Of a stretch of DNA of 7,283 nt, positions 1 to 6,687 are shown one piece after another. The position numbers were made by a program, and so were the translations under genes. The stretch is from CAYXRK01 sp964467615 (GTDB lineage: Bacteria; Hydrogenedentota; Hydrogenedentia; Hydrogenedentales; GCA-2746185): the NCBI GenBank assembly GCA_964467615.1, contig CAYXRK010000221.1, forward strand, positions 1 through 7,283, written 5' to 3'. Every line of letters begins with the position of its first letter. Positions within the stretch are counted from its first letter, which is position 1. The notes below the pieces were generated by a model. It saw nothing but the letters and a program-made list of their open reading frames with translations. It ran no database searches and was not told the origin of the DNA.

Positions 1-105
1 CTCGCCCTCGCCTTCACCCTCACCCTCGCCTTCTCCTTCTCCTTCACCCTCTCCTTCACCCTCGCCCTCTCCTTCACCCTCTCCCTCTCCCTCTCCTTCA
101 CCTTC
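1..105 (-). repeat. Glu-Gly coding hexamer repeat
   Basis: 35 codons alternate Glu and Gly without exception (18 Glu, 17 Gly), as imperfect 6-bp units inside the Spondin_N gene, and continue past the window edge. The peptide is constant while the codons vary: Gly uses GGA 7, GGT 6, GGC 4 and GGG 0 times; Glu uses GAG 10 and GAA 8 times. On the plus strand, positions 77-99 are pure pyrimidine. The likely role is an extended acidic linker between the folded domain and whatever follows, often a membrane or sorting segment in proteins of this design. That last point is inference, because the end is not in view. Confidence 0.95.
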
Positions 106-786
106 GCCGCCATCGAGGCGGACGAACATGAATGTTCCCACCGGCGGAGTGTTTTCGAACGGAAATGTCGTGATAGCCGCAATCGGCTCGCGAGGTTGCG
201 TGTCGGCGTCGAGTGAGGTGAAGGAGACACCACTGTCGGTCCCCGCGTCGAACATAAAGAGATCGACGACGACTTCGTCCTTCCATTCGCCTGCTTCGAA
301 CAACGCCAATCCAGAGACACCCGCAAACCAATCGGGACTGGGCGCAATCATGGACACGAGCGTAACGAGGGGAAAATCCGAGCTCATCTCGAACTGCAAC
401 GAGACCGCACCCGGCGAAGGGGCGATCCCGCCGCCGGAGAGCACCTGGTCCGCTGTTCCCAATGGGATCGCCGCCGCCACTTCCTGGTTCAGCGGCGTGA
501 TGCTGCCGCGTTCGGCCATGGCCTCGATTCCCGCGCTGGCGATTTCGCCAATCTCCCAGAACGTCGCCGCGTCGGTGTGCGTGCCGCCAATGAGAGGCGA
601 CCAGTGCGGGCCGTTGGGGAAATCCGTGGGGTGCGTTTCGGCACTCCATACGGAATCGAAAACCACCTCGTACAACGCCGAAGACGGCGCCCCTTGTCCC
701 AACGCGCCTACACACAGTCCGGCTACGAGAACAGCGGCCCGCAAGTTCCGTCCAGCAAGAGCAACGTGGTCGCATTGAATCTTCAT
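1..786 (-). CDS. Secreted Spondin_N-domain protein with Glu-Gly repeat tail (3' end outside window)
   Basis: The frame runs from ATG at 786 to the window edge without a stop (262 codons), so the C-terminus is missing. Residues 1 to about 31 look like a Sec signal peptide: Arg14 and Arg16, a hydrophobic stretch at 17-29, and likely cleavage near Gly30. Cys25 is not in a proper lipobox. Residues 39 to about 205 match the Spondin_N domain, with YEVVFDSVWSAETHPTDFP at 39-57, SPLIGGTH at 63-70, and the strongly conserved run at 145-186 that includes APSPDWFAGVSGL and the Asp-rich DAGTDSG. The domain is known from F-spondin, where it is an extracellular C2-like fold, and from many bacterial secreted proteins of unknown role. 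From residue 228 the protein is strictly alternating Glu-Gly. A strong ribosome binding site, GGGGGAGGG (804-796), sits about 10 nt before the ATG. The gene follows the 341-residue secreted protein by 48 bp on the same strand. The family call is firm; the function is unknown, probably surface or matrix associated. Confidence 0.88.
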   Translation of the reverse strand, partial: MKIQCDHVALAGRNLRAAVLVAGLCVGALGQGAPSSALYEVVFDSVWSAETHPTDFPNGPHWSPLIGGTHTDAATFWEIGEIASAGIEAMAERGSITPLNQEVAAAIPLGTADQVLSGGGIAPSPGAVSLQFEMSSDFPLVTLVSMIAPSPDWFAGVSGLALFEAGEWKDEVVVDLFMFDAGTDSGVSFTSLDADTQPREPIAAITTFPFENTPPVGTFMFVRLDGGEGEGEGEGEGEGEGEGEGEGEGEGEGEGEGEGEGE

Positions 787-834
787 GTTCGAGGGCCCTC
801 CCCCTACCTATACGAACGCGCCCGTTCTGGCGGA

Positions 835-1860
835 CTATTCCACACGTTGGCCTTGGGCCTGAGAGTCGAGCGCCGCGAGTTCGGTATCGCGCTGACCGTC
901 GCAAAGGACTTCAAGCGCTTGTTCCTCGCGAGGATCCCGCCCTCGCGCGTCGAGATACTCTTCGAGCCAGTCCATAAAAAAGCTGGGGCGATGTTCGCCG
1001 TAGCGCGCAAAGCGGGCGCGAACAATTGCGGTTTCCGCTCGATCGCAATAGAGTTCGGCCAACCTCGGCAGAACAAATTTCTTTCTACGCGCCCAGTAGC
1101 GCGAAACGTTGTACGATTCATCAAAGTTCGGCGTCACGTAGTCGCGTAGATCGACGGCCTGGACTAAGCGCCAACCGTTGCCATCCCGTTGAACGAAGGC
1201 ATCGCTTTCGTGCACTAAGTCTTTGGCCAACTCGAAACCCATGTAGTTCGCTTCGAGGTCGCCGTACGAAAGAATGCCGTCCACCAGCATCCCGACTAGA
1301 CTTAGTTCCTGCTGCATTCCGACCCGCAACAAGTGTTCGGCCGCTTCAACGTCCTCCATTCCTTGCGCCCGTACACGGGCATAACGCCAAAAGTACCGGC
1401 GGCCGAACCCGAAAAAATGCCCGATCTTGTCAATGCCGCAGTACACGTCGCCCACGCGCACCGTCCGCGCCATCGGAAAAATGTACGGGAAAAGGGGCCG
1501 ATTGTAGATGCTCATCTTGCGGTACTCGTCCATCGCCACGTCCCGTGGAGGGTAGACATCAATGTCGGGCGATGTGTTGAGAAACTCGCGGACACGCGAA
1601 CTGTGAAGACCCTCGAAAACGTGCAGATAGATCGCTTCGATCACCTCGACAGGATCGGTGACGGGCTTCTTACGTTCGTTAAGCTTGTGCAGTACGACTT
1701 CGATTTCCCGATTGAAATAGTTGTTTAACGGGCCGGAACAATCCTCGAGTTCGATGTCCCACGTGAGAAACTGATCGGTTTCGGCGCATTCGGCGCGAGG
1801 CGCGAAAGCAAGCGCGAGCGTCAAGGAGGCGGCAAATCGGATCGCCACGCGGGTCGTCAT
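835..1860 (-). CDS. Exported protein of unknown function with DKIGHFF motif, coupled to ppk1
   Basis: A 341-residue protein I cannot assign to a named family. Residues 1 to about 26 form a clear Sec signal peptide: Arg4 and Arg8, a hydrophobic core at 9-19, and Ala-Glu-Cys-Ala before a likely cleavage at 26. The mature part has no convincing membrane helix, so a periplasmic or secreted location is likely. Notable segments are YCGIDKIGHFFGFGRRYFW (140-158), with Asp144, Lys145 and His148, and GILSYGDLEANYMGFE (195-210), with Asp201, Glu203 and Asn205. These acidic and His residues could bind metal or form an active site, but that is speculation. Cysteines lie at 25 (signal peptide), 41, 141, 272 and 320. 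The start is ATG 1860, which overlaps the ppk1 stop as ATGA; GAGGCGG (1874-1868) lies 7 nt before it, so the gene is probably translationally coupled to ppk1. The frame stays open further upstream to 2343, but that part is antisense-free shadow of ppk1 in another phase and lacks protein character. The gene call is sure; function is unknown. Confidence 0.88.
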   Translation of the reverse strand: MTTRVAIRFAASLTLALAFAPRAECAETDQFLTWDIELEDCSGPLNNYFNREIEVVLHKLNERKKPVTDPVEVIEAIYLHVFEGLHSSRVREFLNTSPDIDVYPPRDVAMDEYRKMSIYNRPLFPYIFPMARTVRVGDVYCGIDKIGHFFGFGRRYFWRYARVRAQGMEDVEAAEHLLRVGMQQELSLVGMLVDGILSYGDLEANYMGFELAKDLVHESDAFVQRDGNGWRLVQAVDLRDYVTPNFDESYNVSRYWARRKKFVLPRLAELYCDRAETAIVRARFARYGEHRPSFFMDWLEEYLDARGRDPREEQALEVLCDGQRDTELAALDSQAQGQRVE

Positions 1861-3887
1861 GCGAAGGCCGCCTCGAGCACTGGCATCGGCCCAATGCTTT
1901 CTTCGTAGAGCCGTTGAAAATAACGGTAGGTTTCGGTCTGAGCGTGCAGGCCGTCGCGGCCATTCCCGACGTACGGGTTCGATTGGGCATCGTCGAGGAG
2001 GCGCGCCTTGTACGTGTCGTTGATTTGCAGATTGAGTAAATCGACCACGCGTTGTTGGATCGCCGGATCCTCGACGGGGCATGCCGCTTCCACGCGCCAA
2101 TCGAGATTGCGTTCCATGAGATCGCACGACGCGAGAAACACCGCACGATCGTTTCCTCGGCCAAATACGTACGCGCGTTGGTGTTCGAGAAACCGATCGA
2201 GAATCGAAATGGCGCGAATGTTCGGATGCGGCGGCACGCAGTACGTGGTGCGGACAATGAGGTCCATCTTGACCCCCGCGTCGGCCGCCTGGGTAATCCG
2301 CTTGACGACCTTTGTGTCCGTCAAATGATTTACCTTTAGGCAAATGTAACCGTCCGCGCCTTTAGCGGTCTCGCGCGCGATCAGGTCGTGTAATTGATCG
2401 CGCGAGTTGAATGGTGAAACGACCATGCGCTTGAATTTGGGTTGCACCAACGTCCGCGTGGTCGCGCTGCGTTCAAGATAGTCGAACACCTCGTCGACGT
2501 CATGCACGAGCGCCTTGTTCGCCGTGAACAGCGTACTGTCGACGTACAGTTTTCCCGTCGCCTCGTTGAAATTACCCGTGGATACACCCGCAATCCGGTC
2601 GCCGTCGCGCCGGATCAGGAGAAGTTTGCAATGCACCTTCATTGGCGGCACGCCGAACACGACCGTTGCGCCCGCTTCGGTAAGCCGCTCCGCCAATTGG
2701 ATGTTGTGCATTTCGTCGAAGCGCGCCAAGAGTTCAACTGACACGAGCACATGCTTACCGTTTCGCGCCGCGTTCACGAGCGCGTTCACAGTTTGCGACT
2801 GCTTGGCGGCGCGGTAGAGGGTAAGCTTGATCTCCTGTACGCGCGGGTCGATCGCCGCCTCCCGAAGCAGCCGGACAACGTGGTCGAACGACTGGTACGG
2901 ATAGGTCAGGAGTTGGTCTTCCCGCAATACTTCGTCGAAGACGGGCGTTAACGCCTTGTCGAAGACGGGATGCTTGACCGGCTCCATTGGCGGGTAGTTC
3001 AGATCCGGCCGGCGCGACGGAAAGTCCCTCAGATCCTTCATATTGTGATAGCGGCCGCCAGGGATGACCGTGTCGCCCGTCGTGATTTCGAGCTCCTTGA
3101 GGAGTAGGCGTTTCAAGCCGGGAGGCATCGCCGAATCGTGGACGAAACGGGTCGGGCGGCCGCCTTTGCGTTGCTCGAGCACGCGCTGCATCTTGCGCAC
3201 GTGCCCCTCGGAGAAATCGTTGTCGATATCGAGTTCCGCGTCGCGCGAGATTTTGAACTCGAAGGCCTCGATCCGATCGTATTTGAAGATGTAGAAGACG
3301 TCGTGGAGCGAGTAACGAATGAGATCGTCGACGTACATGATGTGGTTGTTTGGAAGCTCGACGAAGCGGGGAAGTTCGGGCGGAATTTCGAGGATCGCGT
3401 AGGGCCGCTCCCCGTTCCACATGCGGACCGCGAAGTAGAGAGCGCCATCGGTAAGGCGGGGAAATTTACGGCGTTCGTCGATAATGATTGGGACCAGGGT
3501 GGGCAACACATTGTTCCGGAAATAATTCTTCGCCCATTCCGCCAGCCCGTTCGGCTGCTGATCGATATCGCGTTCCGTCAGTACCCGGACATTCTCCCGC
3601 GCGAACTGCTCGATGATTTCGTCGTACGCGGCGCGGAACCGCTCATCCAGTTCGCGCGTCTTCTCTCCGATGAATTCGATGACCGGCGAGAGTTTGTCCT
3701 TGCCCAGTTCGAGACGCCGCTGCACCCCCGCGACGCGCACTTTGTAAAACTCGTCCATGTTCGACGAAAAAATACCCAGAAACCTAAGGCGCTCCATCAA
3801 GGGATTGCGGGTGTCTTCTGCCTCTTGCAGCACGCGTTCGTTGAACGAAAGCGCGGACACTTCGCGGTTCTGGTACAGGTGCTTCAT
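1857..3887 (-). CDS. ppk1: Polyphosphate kinase 1
   Basis: PPK1 reversibly transfers the gamma-phosphate of ATP onto a growing polyphosphate chain through a phosphohistidine intermediate; it is usually membrane associated on the cytosolic side. The 676 residues match the family's usual length (about 690). The N-terminal domain shows the standard opening, REVSALSFNERVLQEA (8-23) and FSSNMDEFYKVRVAGV (40-55). The head domain follows at roughly 120-300. The two phospholipase-D-like catalytic domains start near 315: LLTYPYQSF (326-334), Arg359 and Arg389 at the magnesium/ATP-binding positions, KVHCK with the phospho-accepting His419 (E. coli His435), STGNFNEATGKLY (436-448), His569 in RFLEHQR (E. 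coli His592), and SCDLMERNLDWRVE (587-600). The segment at about 546-558 is around five residues shorter than in E. coli PPK1 and lacks the usual Cys-x-Leu-x-Pro loop. The start is ATG 3887, with a weak GCAGGG close upstream. It lies 96 bp after the SCO gene, and its stop overlaps the next gene by 4 bp. The identification is secure. Confidence 0.97.
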   Translation of the reverse strand: MKHLYQNREVSALSFNERVLQEAEDTRNPLMERLRFLGIFSSNMDEFYKVRVAGVQRRLELGKDKLSPVIEFIGEKTRELDERFRAAYDEIIEQFARENVRVLTERDIDQQPNGLAEWAKNYFRNNVLPTLVPIIIDERRKFPRLTDGALYFAVRMWNGERPYAILEIPPELPRFVELPNNHIMYVDDLIRYSLHDVFYIFKYDRIEAFEFKISRDAELDIDNDFSEGHVRKMQRVLEQRKGGRPTRFVHDSAMPPGLKRLLLKELEITTGDTVIPGGRYHNMKDLRDFPSRRPDLNYPPMEPVKHPVFDKALTPVFDEVLREDQLLTYPYQSFDHVVRLLREAAIDPRVQEIKLTLYRAAKQSQTVNALVNAARNGKHVLVSVELLARFDEMHNIQLAERLTEAGATVVFGVPPMKVHCKLLLIRRDGDRIAGVSTGNFNEATGKLYVDSTLFTANKALVHDVDEVFDYLERSATTRTLVQPKFKRMVVSPFNSRDQLHDLIARETAKGADGYICLKVNHLTDTKVVKRITQAADAGVKMDLIVRTTYCVPPHPNIRAISILDRFLEHQRAYVFGRGNDRAVFLASCDLMERNLDWRVEAACPVEDPAIQQRVVDLLNLQINDTYKARLLDDAQSNPYVGNGRDGLHAQTETYRYFQRLYEESIGPMPVLEAAFA

Positions 3888-3983
3888 AGACCCTGCACTA
3901 TATCAAATGACCGAAAATTTTCCGAGTGTGCGTGTCGTTGGCGTATGAATACGCCCAAGTTGACGATGCTTGCGCCGCGAGCC
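3888..3983 (-). promoter_or_regulatory. SCO-ppk1 intergenic gap with small hairpin and -10-like box
   Basis: This 96-bp gap separates the SCO stop from the ppk1 start. It holds a 6-bp stem GGCGTA/TACGCC with a 4-nt loop (3940-3955) that is not followed by a T-run, so it is a poor intrinsic terminator. It also holds a 10-bp AT-rich palindrome, GAAAATTTTC (3913-3922). Read toward ppk1, TGATATAGT (3905-3897) resembles an extended -10 box, but no good -35 box precedes it and it would start transcription almost at the ATG. Whether ppk1 has its own promoter or reads through from the oxidase-assembly genes is undecided. Confidence 0.25.
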
Positions 3984-4607
3984 TTACTCGCTGTTTCCGC
4001 CAAGAAGCTTGGTGACGTCCCGCGTGAGGCGCAGCAGATCGCTCGAGTCCGATCCCGTGTAATAACCGCGAATGATCCCATCGCCGTCGACCAGAACGAA
4101 CTTGTCGCTGTGGATGATCGGGTTGTCGAGAGAGCCTACCTTGAAGCCCTGCACGGCCAACTCGTGTATCGTCTCGACCTCGCCTGTCAGGAAATGCCAA
4201 CGGCCCGTATCGGCGCCGAATTTCGTCGCGTATTCGGCGAGCACTTCTGGCGTGTCGCGCTCGGGATCGACGCTGAACGACACCATCCGGACGCGATCAT
4301 CGTCCTTGAAGGCGCGGTGCAGTTCCGCCATGTGACTGGTCATCATCGGGCAGGGGCCGGCACAGTTCGTGAATATAAAATCCGCGATCCACACCTTTCC
4401 ACGAAGCGACTCCAGCGATACCGAGTCCTTCGTGCTCGCCGTCAGCGAAAATTCCGGCACGGGATACAACTCTGGCAGCGCCTGGGGATCGACGATTTCC
4501 CGCATCGCGGATTCGGTCGGAGTGCGCGCAGCGATCGCCAAGATGACAAACGCCCCGACCAATGCGAATACGGCGAGGACGAGGGCAGGTTTGCGGGAGA
4601 TAAGCAT
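3984..4607 (-). CDS. SCO1/SenC family copper chaperone for cytochrome oxidase
   Basis: SCO proteins are membrane-anchored thioredoxin-fold copper chaperones that help load or reduce the CuA centre of cytochrome c oxidase subunit II, on the outer face of the cytoplasmic membrane. The 207 residues carry one N-terminal membrane anchor (about 7-27) followed by a periplasmic SCO domain. The copper ligands are all present: Cys82 and Cys86 in NCAGPCPMM (81-89), and His166 in IIHSDKFVLVDGDG (164-177). The segment VRMVSFSVDPERDTPEVL (106-123) is also family-typical. The start is ATG 4607, only 4 bp after the ctaB stop with no visible Shine-Dalgarno sequence, suggesting coupled translation. The neighbours ctaA and ctaB fit an oxidase-assembly operon. 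The family is certain; the choice between CuA metallation and a thiol-reductase role is not visible. Confidence 0.95.
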   Translation of the reverse strand: MLISRKPALVLAVFALVGAFVILAIAARTPTESAMREIVDPQALPELYPVPEFSLTASTKDSVSLESLRGKVWIADFIFTNCAGPCPMMTSHMAELHRAFKDDDRVRMVSFSVDPERDTPEVLAEYATKFGADTGRWHFLTGEVETIHELAVQGFKVGSLDNPIIHSDKFVLVDGDGIIRGYYTGSDSSDLLRLTRDVTKLLGGNSE

Positions 4608-4611
4608 TGGG

Positions 4612-5481
4612 TCAGAAAACGATGGTGTCGGCGACGATCAGGAGCAGTAGCGCCGGAAGGTAGATGAGCGATGCCCGCATAAGCTGGCGCGCGCTGCCGA
4701 AATCGCGTTGGCGCACGAAGGCGATGCTCGCGTAGAGCATCATGACGCCAAGCGCCGCCGCGCCCACCGCGTAGAGTCCATGCGTCGAGCCGAGCAACGC
4801 CGGCGCCAACGACACGGGAACGAGCACGACAGAGAAGACCAACGTTTGACGAAACAACCGCGCTCCAGAGGGATCAACGACCGACAACATTTGAAAGCCG
4901 CCGCGGCGGTAGTCGTCGCGAAACATCCAGGCGATGGCGAAGAAATGCGGGTGCTGCCAAATGAACAAGACGGCGAAAAGCGCCCAGGCCCCAACGTCCA
5001 GACCGCCCGTGGCCGCCGCCCAGCCGCCGAGCGGAGGCATCGCGCCGGGTATCGCGCCGATCGTGGTGTTGATCCACGACAGGCGCTTCATGGGCGTGTA
5101 CACGAGGACGTAAAGAAACGAACTCTGAAGCGCCAGGAATGCCGTCAGCAGGTTGACTTGCCATAGCAGCAGGAAACAGCCCGCAAGGACCAGCGCCACA
5201 CCGAAAAGCAGCGCGGACTGCGGTGAAATCTGCCCGGTCGGCAGTGGCCGATTCCGCGTCCGGTCCATTGCGCCGTCCACCTCGCGTTCCAAGTATTGGT
5301 TGAGAGCCGACGAACCTCCCCCCGCCAGAACGGTGCCGAGAAGTGTGCATGCGAGTAGCAACGGCTGATCGATTCCGCCGCCCGCGAGGAAGTATCCGAA
5401 CGCCGCGGTGACGACGACCATCAGCCCGATGCGCGGCTTGGTCAACTCGACGTAGGCCCGAAATGTAGATCGTTCGCGCAT
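4612..5481 (-). CDS. ctaB: Protoheme IX farnesyltransferase (heme O synthase)
   Basis: CtaB/CyoE attaches a farnesyl group from farnesyl diphosphate to the 2-vinyl of protoheme IX, giving heme O, in the cytoplasmic membrane. The 289 residues form a polytopic UbiA-superfamily prenyltransferase with about nine hydrophobic segments. The first prenyl-diphosphate motif is NQYLEREVDGAMDRTRNRPL (61-80), with Asn61, Glu65, Asp69 and Asp73. A conserved central block is YTPMKRLSWINTTIGAIPGA (128-147). The second acidic region is QHPHFFAIAWMFRDDYRRGG (176-195), with Asp189, Asp190 and Tyr191. The opening YVELTKPRIGLM (10-21) is typical. The start is ATG 5481, 8 bp after the ctaA stop, with weak GTAGAGA upstream. 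Its product is the substrate of the neighbouring CtaA, which supports shared expression. Confidence 0.96.
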   Translation of the reverse strand: MRERSTFRAYVELTKPRIGLMVVVTAAFGYFLAGGGIDQPLLLACTLLGTVLAGGGSSALNQYLEREVDGAMDRTRNRPLPTGQISPQSALLFGVALVLAGCFLLLWQVNLLTAFLALQSSFLYVLVYTPMKRLSWINTTIGAIPGAMPPLGGWAAATGGLDVGAWALFAVLFIWQHPHFFAIAWMFRDDYRRGGFQMLSVVDPSGARLFRQTLVFSVVLVPVSLAPALLGSTHGLYAVGAAALGVMMLYASIAFVRQRDFGSARQLMRASLIYLPALLLLIVADTIVF

Positions 5482-5489
5482 GGAAATCT

Positions 5490-6557
5490 CTACGTAGATA
5501 CCGGTTTGAGTCTAGCCGCCGCGCGCTCCGGCGAACGCAGCACCAGCCGGACCGGAAGCGCTCGCAACGTGAAGATGGTCGAAAGACCGAGTATCGCCGC
5601 GCCGGTGGCAACATGGATGCTCGCGACAATCGGGACACGCACCGTCCACACGGTCGAGACGCCCAACCCGATCTGCACGACGACCAATACGGCGATGAAT
5701 CGCATAACACGCCAAGCGCCCGGACACTCGGCCCGATGCCGGTACGACGTAACCAGCGCGGCCAGCGCCGCGGCCGAGACGGCGAGCGCGCCAGCCCGGT
5801 GCGCGAAGTGAATCCAAATCTGACTAAGCACTACGGGTCCGAGTAGCTTTCCGTGCTCGAACGTGTAATCGCTCCGCCAAGCGTTTACCCATTCCACCGA
5901 ATCTTGGCCAAAGAACGGCGACCACTGGCCAGCCATCGTCGGGAAATCCGGAATGGCGAGCCCCGATTCGGTGTGACGCATGAGCGCGCCCAGAAACAGT
6001 TGGGCAAAGACCGCCGCGACAAGCAATAGTCCTACCGAAGAGAGCGGAAATTCTTCGCCGTGCGATTCGGAGGCAAAGCGGCTTGCACGCTCTTTCGATT
6101 GCGAGTAGGCGATGACGATCATAATCACAAGGAAACTTTGCGCCAGCAGCGCATGAGAGATCGAAACCGGCGCGGGAAGGAGAAACTTCACGGTCAATCC
6201 GCCAAGTACGCCCTGAGCAATGACCGAAAGCAACGCTATCGCTGATAGGACCTTGACCCAGGTCCTGCGCTCGACCATGCCAATCCACGCTGCGAGCACG
6301 ACGGTCAGCAGCCCGACAAGCGATGCGGCCAGACGGTGCAGATGTTCATGAAACACGCCGCCCACCCAATTCGACCAGTGAAACAAAAACATGTTGACGC
6401 CGAAACTCGTCGGCCAATCCGGCACTGCGAGGCCCGCGTCATGACTATTCACCTGCGCGCCAAGAAAAATGAGCACGAGCGTCGCGATGGCGACTAGCTT
6501 CGTGTATCGCCGAAGCCACGGGCGATCACTCGCACTATGTCGGGTCGGATTGGACAT
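5490..6557 (-). CDS. ctaA: Heme A synthase (COX15/CtaA family)
   Basis: CtaA/Cox15 oxidises the C8 methyl of heme O to a formyl group, yielding heme A for aa3-type oxidases, in the cytoplasmic membrane. From ATG 6557 the protein has 355 residues and about eight membrane helices in two similar halves: GAQVNSHDAGLAVPDWPT (33-50) is echoed by GALMRHTESGLAIPDFPT (190-207). The four heme-ligand histidines expected for the family are present: His74 in EHLHR (with Glu71), His135, His253 in HFAHRAGA and His315. No cysteine pair is seen in the first external loop, unlike the Bacillus type. The frame also extends to a TTG at 6620, which has GGGGGA 5 nt upstream. I prefer ATG 6557 because the extra 21 residues lack family character and lower-GC codon endings begin there, but ATG 6557 has no clear Shine-Dalgarno sequence, so the start is uncertain. 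It is the first gene of ctaA-ctaB-SCO. Confidence 0.93.
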   Translation of the reverse strand: MSNPTRHSASDRPWLRRYTKLVAIATLVLIFLGAQVNSHDAGLAVPDWPTSFGVNMFLFHWSNWVGGVFHEHLHRLAASLVGLLTVVLAAWIGMVERRTWVKVLSAIALLSVIAQGVLGGLTVKFLLPAPVSISHALLAQSFLVIMIVIAYSQSKERASRFASESHGEEFPLSSVGLLLVAAVFAQLFLGALMRHTESGLAIPDFPTMAGQWSPFFGQDSVEWVNAWRSDYTFEHGKLLGPVVLSQIWIHFAHRAGALAVSAAALAALVTSYRHRAECPGAWRVMRFIAVLVVVQIGLGVSTVWTVRVPIVASIHVATGAAILGLSTIFTLRALPVRLVLRSPERAAARLKPVST

Positions 6558-6591
6558 CGGACAGGCTGGCTCGAACGGAACGGAAGCGAAA

Positions 6592-6620
6592 ATTCTGGCA
6601 TTTTTACCCGATTTGTTCAA
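6592..6620 (-). promoter_or_regulatory. Possible sigma70-type promoter for the ctaA operon
   Basis: Read on the minus strand, TTGAAC (6620-6615), a 17-nt spacer and CAGAAT (6597-6592) resemble -35 and -10 boxes at 4 of 6 positions each. Transcription would begin near 6585, giving a leader of about 28 nt before ATG 6557 and excluding the TTG start at 6620. The match is weak and rests on sequence alone. Confidence 0.25.
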
Positions 6621-6637
6621 GTTATCCCCCGCCGTGG

Positions 6638-6678
6638 GCTACACCCCAACGCGTGTGGGGCAGCCGCCCTCGGCTGCC
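6638..6678. terminator. GC-rich hairpin pair between cupin and ctaA
   Basis: A perfect 8-bp stem, GGCAGCCG (6659-6666) with CGGCTGCC (6671-6678) around a 4-nt loop, starts 10 nt beyond the cupin stop. Beside it, CCCCA (6643-6647) can pair with TGGGG (6655-6659), sharing one base with the first stem. There is no T-run on either strand, so this is not a classical intrinsic terminator. It could still end or stabilise the cupin transcript, or be a copy of a dispersed intergenic repeat. Confidence 0.4.
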
Positions 6679-6687
6679 GAACTCCCA

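Noticed and set aside
1..105. The repeat as a CRISPR or satellite array
   Set aside because: The units are 6 bp with no spacers and read perfectly as alternating Glu-Gly in the frame of the Spondin_N gene.
712..786. Possible lipoprotein signal in the Spondin_N protein
   Set aside because: Cys25 follows Ala-Gly-Leu; a lipobox needs Gly, Ala or Ser directly before the Cys. Ordinary signal peptidase I cleavage fits better.
791..800. 10-bp palindrome GAGGGCCCTC next to the Spondin_N ribosome binding site
   Set aside because: It has no loop for a hairpin and partly consists of the purine-rich ribosome binding site; likely chance in GC-rich sequence.
814..827. Hairpin GAACG/CGTTC between the two secreted-protein genes
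   Set aside because: Five base pairs without a T-run is too weak to call a terminator or regulatory element.
98..904. A 268-codon minus-strand frame overlapping the Spondin_N gene
   Set aside because: It is rich in Arg and Cys with no domain; the neighbouring frame encodes a clear signal peptide and Spondin_N domain.
1861..2343. Upstream extension of the 341-residue secreted protein
   Set aside because: The frame is open to 2343 but runs inside ppk1 in another phase with Arg/Pro-rich, unstructured sequence. The signal peptide begins exactly at ATG 1860.
3940..3955. Intrinsic terminator after the SCO gene
   Set aside because: The stem is only 6 bp and no T-run follows in the minus-strand transcript.
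3138..4667. A 509-codon open frame on the plus strand
   Set aside because: It lies antisense across the N-terminal part of ppk1, the gap and the whole SCO gene. Its product shows no recognisable family and the minus-strand genes are unambiguous, so it is a high-GC shadow frame.
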